Assembly: GCA_020722285.1 (NCBI GenBank) | Contig: DYLC01000003.1 | Location: 1 to 39,930 of the forward strand | Direction of reading: 5' to 3' | Length of the DNA: 39,930 nucleotides | Source: Desulfobulbus propionicus | Lineage (GTDB): Bacteria > Desulfobacterota > Dissulfuribacteria > Dissulfuribacterales > DYLC01 | Part shown: positions 15,012 to 21,094 of the stretch, piece by piece | Numbering within the stretch: position 1 is the stretch's first letter | How the letters are laid out: every line of letters starts with the position of its first letter | Program-made: the position numbers and the translations under genes | The notes under the pieces: model-generated | What the model saw: the letters and a program-made list of their open reading frames with translations, nothing else | Told to the model about the DNA's origin: nothing | The model's database searches: none

Positions 15012-15098
15012 TGGTGCCGAAGAGGAGATTCGAACTCCTACAAGCTTGCGCTCGCTAGACCCTGAATCTAGTGCGTCTACCAATTCCGCCACTTCGGC
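15012..15098 (-). tRNA. tRNA-Leu (anticodon CAG)
   Basis: An 87-nt class II tRNA with the long variable arm of leucine tRNAs. The acceptor is GCCGAAG/CTTCGGC with encoded CCA. The anticodon stem CTAGA/TCTAG closes the loop TTCAGGG, giving CAG for CUG codons. The variable arm is GCGAGCGCAAGCTTGT-like and the T loop contains GTTCGAATC. Confidence 0.95.
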
Positions 15099-15112
15099 CA
15101 TGAAGAAGCGAT

Positions 15113-15141
15113 ATTTAACTTACTGCTCTTGCTATTGTCAA
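15113..15141 (-). promoter_or_regulatory. promoter of tRNA-Leu and the PxxKW gene
   Basis: On the minus strand TTGACA (15141-15136) and TTAAAT (15118-15113) are spaced by exactly 17 nt. The predicted start is about 8 nt before the tRNA 5' end at 15098. Confidence 0.6.
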
Positions 15142-15202
15142 GAGGTCATTGTAATCTTGCCCCAAAAAAAATGCAGGGCAATATTTAGGGAGACGATCTC
15201 TT

Positions 15203-16198
15203 TTGAAAATATACCGAAGTCTTGGCGAACTGCCAGGCACATTTATCAAACCCAGTCTGACCATTGGAAATTTTGACGGCATTCACAAGGGACATCAAGC
15301 GTTGTTTCAAAAGGTAGTTGAGTTGGCGGAATATGAGGCTGGAGAGGCTATTGCAGTTACATTTGAGCCTCATCCCCTTGCTGTGCTCAGGCCAGATAAC
15401 CCGCCAAAGAGAATATGCACCCTTGAACACAAGATCGAATTGATCGCCAGGGCGCATATTGACCACCTGATTGTCCTTCCATTCAATAAAGAGTTTGCCC
15501 AGACCACTGCCAACGATTTTGTCGTAAATATCCTTTGCAATGCCATCGGAATCAGGCATCTTGTAGTGGGCTATGACTATGCGTTTGGAAAGGGTAGGGG
15601 GGGGAACATCGAGTTCTTGAAAGAAATGGGAGACAGATTTGGTTTCAGCCTTCATGTCTGTAAAGCTGTTGTGGTCAACGGCATTATCTCAAGCAGCACC
15701 AGGATCAGAGAATTTGTTTCATCGGGCGACATGAGAACAGTTCAGATGCTGCTTGGCAGGTATTATCAGATACGAGGCATAGTGAGGGAAGGGAAACGCC
15801 TTGGAGGCCCGCTTGTTGGATTTCCAACAGCGAACCTTTTTCTGAAAAAGGATGAACTTAGTCCAAAAAACGGGGTTTATGTCGTGCAGGTTATCTATGC
15901 AAATAAATGTTATGGCGGTGTGATGAACATCGGGTATAACCCTACCTTTAACGAGACAGCCCTGAGTGTAGAGGTGCATATCTTTGATTTTGACAAGGAA
16001 ATTTATGGCCACCCTCTTAAAGTAAATCTTATTGAAAGACTCAGGGACGAGAGACGTTTTTCAGGGCCTGAAGAGCTTTCCCGACAGATAGCTAAAGATG
16101 CTGAAAAGGCCAGATTGATACTGGCAAGTGAACCGCACCTGAAAAGATCATGTTGCGAGGAATCAGAATTGGTCGAATGGGAGGAGGCTGTTGCCTGA
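15203..16198 (+). CDS. ribF: bifunctional riboflavin kinase / FAD synthetase
   Basis: Makes FMN and then FAD from riboflavin, 331 residues as usual. The N-terminal adenylyltransferase domain has SLTIGNFDGIHKGHQ (about 18-32) and GYDYAFGKGRGG (about 133-144). The C-terminal kinase domain has GKRLGGPLVGFPTANL (about 197-212) and GVMNIGYNPTF. The start is a TTG at 15203 with AGGGAG (15187-15192) 10 nt upstream; no ATG lies near it in the right frame. It is transcribed away from tRNA-Leu. A molybdopterin-enzyme remnant follows 6 nt after the stop. Confidence 0.96.
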   Translation: MKIYRSLGELPGTFIKPSLTIGNFDGIHKGHQALFQKVVELAEYEAGEAIAVTFEPHPLAVLRPDNPPKRICTLEHKIELIARAHIDHLIVLPFNKEFAQTTANDFVVNILCNAIGIRHLVVGYDYAFGKGRGGNIEFLKEMGDRFGFSLHVCKAVVVNGIISSSTRIREFVSSGDMRTVQMLLGRYYQIRGIVREGKRLGGPLVGFPTANLFLKKDELSPKNGVYVVQVIYANKCYGGVMNIGYNPTFNETALSVEVHIFDFDKEIYGHPLKVNLIERLRDERRFSGPEELSRQIAKDAEKARLILASEPHLKRSCCEESELVEWEEAVA

Positions 16199-16204
16199 AA
16201 CTGT

Positions 16205-16618
16205 TTGGATACAAGCCTTGTCAAGTACCCCGCTTCTTGTGGCCGATGCGATGGTCTGAAGGTCGTGCCACCGCTGTACCTGCCAGGCTACAGGCTGCTC
16301 ACTGTCTCACACCCGCTTTATATCAATTCACAGGTACATTCGGAAATGGCGCACAAGGATACCTTTCTCTATGTATCAAAAGAGGCGGCCGCAGCGGAAA
16401 ACCTCACGGATGGACAAATTGTTCGTGTCAAGAATCATCTGGGTTTTTTCGAGGCCCCCTGTCGCGTGACCCCAGCCCTGAAGGGACCGGTGGTCATGGC
16501 CTGCAAAAACCGGCCGATGCAACGGAACTGGCCTAATTATGTGGTGGAAAGCCGTGCCACCGATGCAGGAAGCGGTCTGGATTATTATGACACCTTTGTG
16601 AAATTGGAAAAGGTCTGA
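16205..16618 (+). pseudogene. C-terminal remnant of a molybdopterin oxidoreductase
   Basis: The translated 137 residues match the molydopterin-dinucleotide binding domain that ends large Mo/W oxidoreductases (formate dehydrogenase, thiosulfate or arsenate reductase type): YRLLTVSHPLYINSQ, ENLTDGQIVRVKNHLG, and NWPNYVVESRATDAGSGLDY near the end. Complete enzymes are 600-1000 residues, and the iron-sulfur and catalytic domains are missing. The frame opens with an unlikely TTG and no ribosome binding site, 6 nt after ribF. By eye it is more GC-rich than its neighbours, which suggests it arrived by transfer or recombination. The substrate of the lost enzyme cannot be told. Confidence 0.8.
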
Positions 16619-16634
16619 GACGTCAGGGGCTGTT

Positions 16635-18041
16635 CTATTCAACAGGCAGTTTTACAGTAGCTATTGTGCCTCTTGGTTTGTTTGCATGAAATTTAATGCT
16701 GCCTCCAAGCGCATCAACCAGACGCTTTACTATGGCAAGCCCAAGCCCTGTTCCTCTTGTTTTGGTCGTGATAAAAGGCTCATGTAGCTTTGACTGAATC
16801 TCTTCAGGAATGCCGCTACCATTATCTGTCACAATGATGAAGAGTGTTGCGTCCTGAAGCTCTATGCTGAGACAGACCTGCCCCTCCTCATTATTTCTGC
16901 CTTGTACTGATTGCATCTCGACTATCGCATCAAAGGCGTTTTGAATCAGATTGATGGCTATTTGAATCACCTTTTCAGCATCTATTGTAATTAAGCTGTC
17001 TGTGCATGATGATTTCAGTAAAATACCGTGGGGTGGGGTGCCAATACCCTTTGAAATAGTGGTAATAAGTCTGTTTAGGTCTGTTTCTCTGGGCATCAGC
17101 CTGTCAGGTCTTGCATAGGCGAGGAGGTCTGTTGTAAGCCGTTCCAGCCGTTCTGATTCTGTCACTATTATCTCAAGGTCTTCTGCAATTCCATGATTTT
17201 GTCCCTTTGTCTGAAGGTGGTATTGTGCAAATCCCTTGATGCTGCTCAGGGGATTTCTGATCTCATGGGCAAGAACGGCAGACATTTCTCCCAGCATGGC
17301 CATACGTTCCTGTTGCCGCAGTTTTTGTGCAAGATATTCATTCCTTCTGTAAAATACAAAGAAGGCCAGGACAAAACCCCACAGAATCGCCTGTGCTGTC
17401 ATGGTCATAACAATCTGAAATCTGGCTTTTCTGACAAGTTTTTCAGCATGGTATGTATGGACCGCCACCCTTAATACACCAAACATGTCCCTGTCTGCAC
17501 AGAAGTTGAATGGGATTGAAGCAGATGAGCTGTTTACATCCGGTGGACTGTCAAGACATTGCCCTGCCTTGATGTGAACTGGAAAGTCCACGAGAAAAAC
17601 ATTTTCGCCGGTCCCAAGATTGCTATTATACACAAGGTATCTGTTTTCACTGGCTATTTTTTGAATCAACTGGTCGGGCTGTTTACGGCCAACCAGAGAG
17701 GCGTTTGTGTGAAGAAGCACTGTGCTATCAGGGGCATACAATGTGAGAAATGCTATGTCACTGTTGTTGTGCGCCTGTACTATATCGTTAAACACACTCT
17801 GCTCAATGCCAACCTTTTCAATTGTGATGGCAAGGTTGATGGCGATATCAAGCACTCGATTTTCAAGCAGGTTTTTTGAACCTTCGATGGATATTTCATA
17901 GGTTTTAATGGCTGAGCTTGTAGTAACAATGGAAAAAAGCGCCAAGATTGATATCAGACATAAGCCATAGCCAAAGGCAATGGCTTTTTTCCTGTCTTCA
18001 GGTTTTTGCAGTATAGATAGAGGATTGTCTATGATGTGCAT
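16635..18041 (-). CDS. membrane sensor histidine kinase (NtrB/ZraS-like)
   Basis: A two-transmembrane sensor kinase of 468 residues. Helices at about 20-42 and 210-231 flank a periplasmic domain of some 165 residues. HisKA has H259 in VLAHEIRNPLSSIKGFAQ, the type that partners NtrC-family regulators, and the ATPase domain contains NLIQNAFDAI, DNGSGIPEE and TRGTGLGLAIVKRL. The start at 18041 (MHIIDNPLS) is preferred over 18179, because the longer form would run through the sfsA remnant on the other strand. No response regulator is adjacent; the sigma-54 regulator at 31924-33327 is a possible but unproven partner. Confidence 0.9.
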   Translation of the reverse strand: MHIIDNPLSILQKPEDRKKAIAFGYGLCLISILALFSIVTTSSAIKTYEISIEGSKNLLENRVLDIAINLAITIEKVGIEQSVFNDIVQAHNNSDIAFLTLYAPDSTVLLHTNASLVGRKQPDQLIQKIASENRYLVYNSNLGTGENVFLVDFPVHIKAGQCLDSPPDVNSSSASIPFNFCADRDMFGVLRVAVHTYHAEKLVRKARFQIVMTMTAQAILWGFVLAFFVFYRRNEYLAQKLRQQERMAMLGEMSAVLAHEIRNPLSSIKGFAQYHLQTKGQNHGIAEDLEIIVTESERLERLTTDLLAYARPDRLMPRETDLNRLITTISKGIGTPPHGILLKSSCTDSLITIDAEKVIQIAINLIQNAFDAIVEMQSVQGRNNEEGQVCLSIELQDATLFIIVTDNGSGIPEEIQSKLHEPFITTKTRGTGLGLAIVKRLVDALGGSIKFHANKPRGTIATVKLPVE

Positions 18042-18080
18042 GTATTTCAATAACTTGAAACTTCCAAAAGGTAAAGAGTA

Positions 18081-18251
18081 ATGATATTGCCTGATCTGCT
18101 TAAAGGCGCCCTTGTCAGGCGTTACAAACGTTTTTTTGCGGATGTCGTCCTTGAAACAGGACAGACTGTCACTGCTCACACCCCAAACACAGGGGCCATG
18201 TTGACCTGTTCTGAGCTTGTGAATTTAACCAGAAACACCCCTAAAAAATAA
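18081..18251 (+). pseudogene. sfsA: truncated sfsA (sugar fermentation stimulation protein A), N-terminal part
   Basis: An ATG-started frame of 56 codons encodes [20 protein letters not shown] and [12 protein letters not shown], the conserved N-terminal OB-fold part of SfsA (E. coli has LIQRYKRFLADV and HCPNTGAM). Intact SfsA is about 230 residues, so roughly three quarters is missing. The match ends near residue 50 in a degenerate NLTRNTPKK and TAA. AAAGGTAAAGAG precedes the ATG. It lies between a histidine kinase on the other strand and cobT. Confidence 0.8.
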
Positions 18252-18347
18252 ATCTTGCAAAGATGTTACTTCAGTTACTTGCCAAACTTTGTGGAAGAGT
18301 TTAGATATCAGCATACATTAAAATTTATTGAGAAAAGGTTTGAGTTA

Positions 18348-19406
18348 GTGGATAGTTTTGAGCTTATGCTGTCAAAAATAAAACCAGTCTCTCGTGTTGA
18401 GGAGGGGAGATTGCAGGCCCATCTGGATAACCTCACTAAGCCTGTTGGAAGTCTTGGACGGCTTGAAGAGTTGGCAAAAGATTATTGCCTGAAGTGTGGC
18501 GTGTCATATCCTCATATTCCTAAGAAGTGTGTTGTGGTGTTTGCAGCAGACCACGGTGTGACACAGGAAAATGTCAGCCTGTATCCAAAAGAGGTGACCT
18601 ATCAGATGGTCAGGAATTTCCTGAACGGAGGGGCTGGGATCAATGTCCTGGCGCGTCATGCCGGAGCAGACGTCAAGATAGTGGATATCGGTGTGGATCA
18701 TGTATTTGATAACGAAACTATCCAGGCCGGGCTGTATAATAAAAAAGTAATAATGGGCACCAAAAACATGGTCAATGGCCCTGCGATGACAAAGGATGAA
18801 GTTATCTCGGCTATAACGGCTGGCATTGAAATGGCGGGGGTGTGTGTTCAGGAGGGTTTTGGCCTGCTTGCCACAGGAGAGATGGGGATTGGCAATACTA
18901 CTGCTGCGAGCGCTGTCACTGCTGTTCTGTGCCATAAAACCCCGGAAGAGGTCACAGGAAGAGGCACAGGGATAAGTGAATCCGTCAGGATTAACAAGAT
19001 AAATATCATAGAAAAGTCGATCGCACTGAACAGGCCGGATCCATCTGACCCGATTGATGTGCTTGCCAAGGTGGGCGGGGCTGAAATCGCCGGTATCTGC
19101 GGTTTTATTCTTGGCGCTGCCTTGCACAAAGTACCTGTTATAACAGATGGTTTTATCTCTACTGCTGGCGCCCTTGCCGCCTGCCGGATTTCCATCCATG
19201 CAAAAGACTATATTTTTGCTTCGCATGTTTCTGTGGAAAAGGGGCATCGCATACAGCTTGAACAGATAGGGATAAAACCCCTTTTGGATATGGGGCTCAG
19301 GCTTGGGGAAGGGACAGGGGCAGCCCTTGCTATGACCCTTATTGATGCTGCAATCAAAATATTTACTGAGATGGCCACTTTTGAAAGCGCTGGTGTCTCG
19401 AACTGA
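18348..19406 (+). CDS. cobT: nicotinate-nucleotide--dimethylbenzimidazole phosphoribosyltransferase
   Basis: Transfers phosphoribose from nicotinate mononucleotide to the lower-ligand base for cobamide (vitamin B12) assembly. Family blocks include LDNLTKPVGSLGRLEEL, FAADHGVTQENVSLYP, GGAGINVLARHAGA, TGEMGIGNTTAASAV and the C-terminal GLRLGEGTGAALAM with the catalytic glutamate. The open frame extends to 18255, but the GTG at 18348 is preferred: AGAAAAGG (18331-18338) precedes it by 9 nt, and the resulting 352 residues match the usual length. ATG 18366 is the other candidate. No other cobamide gene is in the window. A receiver-domain remnant follows 8 nt downstream. Confidence 0.94.
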   Translation: MDSFELMLSKIKPVSRVEEGRLQAHLDNLTKPVGSLGRLEELAKDYCLKCGVSYPHIPKKCVVVFAADHGVTQENVSLYPKEVTYQMVRNFLNGGAGINVLARHAGADVKIVDIGVDHVFDNETIQAGLYNKKVIMGTKNMVNGPAMTKDEVISAITAGIEMAGVCVQEGFGLLATGEMGIGNTTAASAVTAVLCHKTPEEVTGRGTGISESVRINKINIIEKSIALNRPDPSDPIDVLAKVGGAEIAGICGFILGAALHKVPVITDGFISTAGALAACRISIHAKDYIFASHVSVEKGHRIQLEQIGIKPLLDMGLRLGEGTGAALAMTLIDAAIKIFTEMATFESAGVSN

Positions 19407-19414
19407 AAAAGTCC

Positions 19415-19615
19415 ATGCTCCAGCCTGTCAATAACTTTCAGTCAAAACCTTTGATACTCATAGCTGATGATGATCAGATGGGATTTGATGTAATTCTATT
19501 GTTAAAGGAAAACTTGAGCATAAATTGCATCCATGAAAATGTCGTTTCGATGGACGCTACACATTATGAAGATTTTCTTTTAGAGCGTAGAAAGTTAATG
19601 GCAAAAAAAAATTAA
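19415..19615 (+). pseudogene. response-regulator receiver remnant with internal deletion
   Basis: A frame of 66 codons begins with the receiver start KPLILIADDDQ (acidic pocket) and jumps straight to MGFDVILLLKEN, which normally follows the phospho-acceptor loop (...MDGFD-type). About 45 residues including the phosphorylated aspartate appear to be deleted, and the rest stops early. A phosphorylation role is therefore unlikely. It has no clear ribosome binding site. Confidence 0.5.
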
Positions 19616-19719
19616 AGACTATTATAACTCATTATGACAAAAAAGCCGACCCCCTAACAAAGAGAATTATACTTTTACCAATTTACAACCCACAAGAGTG
19701 CGTCAGCCGCCGAGGTCAC

Positions 19720-19746
19720 AAAAAAACCCGCTATTTACATAGCGGG
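19720..19746 (-). terminator. intrinsic terminator of the tetraheme cytochrome gene
   Basis: CCCGCTAT (19727-19734) pairs with ATAGCGGG (19739-19746) around a 4-nt loop. Read on the minus strand the hairpin is followed by seven T (19726-19720). It lies 31 nt after the cytochrome stop codon. Confidence 0.85.
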
Positions 19747-19776
19747 CTTCTGACTTGTAATACTCAAAGAGTCAGG

Positions 19777-20133
19777 TTACTTATGGCACTCAGCACACTT
19801 GGTTGGGCCAGCCTTCTTCTGTTCATGGCAACCTTTGCAGTTCTTGTGCATATTGTCAGCGGGCTTTCCAAGCTCATGACAGGTAGCACATTTCTCGATC
19901 TTCTGGCCAGCAACATAGGCTACCTGCTTGCCATCAGCACCCTTGCTGTGATGGCACTCTCCACATGTTGTCTTTCCCTGGTGAGCCTTGTGATTAAAGG
20001 CTACAGGGGCCTTTTTGCCGGCTGGTCCAGCAAGGCTGATGGTATCAGGACCTTCTGCTGACACGAGAGATGCAGCCCCAACAAGACCAAATGCACATGC
20101 AGCTACAAGAGAAACTTTAATTGACTTCTTCAT
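19777..20133 (-). CDS. periplasmic tetraheme cytochrome c (c3/c7 type)
   Basis: An exported cytochrome of 118 residues with signal peptide (about 1-26, VSA-E cleavage) and about 92 mature residues. Four CxxCH sites (C57-H61, C82-H86, C99-H103, C113-H117) bind four hemes. Exactly four further histidines (48, 51, 62, 96) are available as distal ligands, so all hemes can be bis-histidine, as in low-potential class III cytochromes. Classical c3 uses some CX4CH sites and Geobacter-type c7 has three hemes, so this compact all-CxxCH form is intermediate. ATG 20133 has GGGAGG about 8 nt before it. It is a single-gene unit with its own promoter and terminator. Probable role: periplasmic electron carrier. 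Confidence 0.92.
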   Translation of the reverse strand: MKKSIKVSLVAACAFGLVGAASLVSAEGPDTISLAGPAGKKAPVAFNHKAHQGKTTCGECHHSKGADGKQVAYVAGQKIEKCATCHELGKPADNMHKNCKGCHEQKKAGPTKCAECHK

Positions 20134-20174
20134 TGACAAACCTCCCTTTTACGGATTTTTTTAATGCACGTCTC

Positions 20175-20203
20175 TTTTTAATGAGACTTGTATTATTTGT
20201 CAA
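20175..20203 (-). promoter_or_regulatory. promoter of the tetraheme cytochrome gene
   Basis: On the minus strand TTGACA (20203-20198) and TAAAAA (20180-20175) are 17 nt apart, with the start predicted near 20168. An inverted repeat GTCTC/GAGAC (20170-20187) overlaps the -10 element and could be an operator or a leader hairpin. Confidence 0.5.
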
Positions 20204-20227
20204 CAAGTATTTGATGCGCAAATGAAG

Positions 20228-21091
20228 TTATTGTTTTACACGCAGACTCAAATCAATTGCCTTAGCAGAATGAGTAAGCGCACCTGAGGAGATAATGTCC
20301 ACCCCGCTAAGCGCAATTTCTCTGACGTTTGCCAGTGTCACACCTCCAGATGCCTCCAAAAGCACCTCCGGCCTTCTGGCTCTGGCAAACATCACTGCCT
20401 TTGAAAGCTCTGTGACATCCATATTATCAAGAAGAACAGCATCAGCCCCTTCATCCAGCGCCTCGCGAAGCTGTTCAAAATCAGACACCTCAATCTGTAT
20501 CTTCAGCGGATGAGGGGCTCTCAGTCTGGCATTTCTGATTGCCTCCCTCACAGAGCCACAAGAGGCTATGTGGTTATCCTTGATAAGGATACCGTCTGAA
20601 AGACCAAATCTGTGGTTAAAACCTCCACCTACCCTGACCGCATACTTTTCCAGATGCCGGAGCCCCGGAGTAGTCTTCCTTGTATCCACAATACGGCAGG
20701 AAATCCCTTTTATTTCATTTGCAAATCTGCGGGTAAGCGTTGCAACTGCGCTCATCCTCTGCATAAAATTCAAAGCCACTCGTTCAGCCTGGAGTATGGA
20801 TGTTAACATCCCCTCGATTTCCAGCACTTGTGCGCCTTTTGACACAAAACTGCCATCCGGAAAATGCACATAAAATGACAACCCTTGGTTCATCTGCCTG
20901 AATGCCTCCATAGCTATCTCCACACCACAGATGATGCAGTCCTCTTTAGCTACAATACAGGCAGAGCCTTTTTTTTCTGCAGGCACAGTCAAAAAGGTTG
21001 TAATATCTCCTCCACCCAGATCTTCCCTGAGGGCATTGATAACTGCTTCAAGGTAAAGCAATTTATGTGGATGTCCTGCATGAGAAAACAC
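20228..21091 (-). CDS. nadC: nicotinate-nucleotide pyrophosphorylase (quinolinate phosphoribosyltransferase)
   Basis: Converts quinolinate and PRPP to nicotinate mononucleotide in de novo NAD synthesis, 287 residues. Conserved blocks are EDLGGGDITT, ERVALNFMQRMSAVAT, RIVDTRKTTPGLRHLEKYAV, GGGFNHRFGLSDGILIKDNH and the C-terminal VDIISSGALTHS. The GTG start at 21091 is 3 nt after the valS stop, so it is translated as the last gene of the bd oxidase-thrC-valS-nadC run. nadA and nadB are not in the window. Its product nicotinate mononucleotide is also the co-substrate of CobT, encoded nearby. Confidence 0.96.
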   Translation of the reverse strand: MFSHAGHPHKLLYLEAVINALREDLGGGDITTFLTVPAEKKGSACIVAKEDCIICGVEIAMEAFRQMNQGLSFYVHFPDGSFVSKGAQVLEIEGMLTSILQAERVALNFMQRMSAVATLTRRFANEIKGISCRIVDTRKTTPGLRHLEKYAVRVGGGFNHRFGLSDGILIKDNHIASCGSVREAIRNARLRAPHPLKIQIEVSDFEQLREALDEGADAVLLDNMDVTELSKAVMFARARRPEVLLEASGGVTLANVREIALSGVDIISSGALTHSAKAIDLSLRVKQ

Positions 21092-21094
21092 CTC

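Noticed and set aside
18042-18179. 46-residue N-terminal extension of the histidine kinase at 16635
   Set aside because: It is the antisense of the sfsA remnant and carries no signal or domain, so the shorter start was used.
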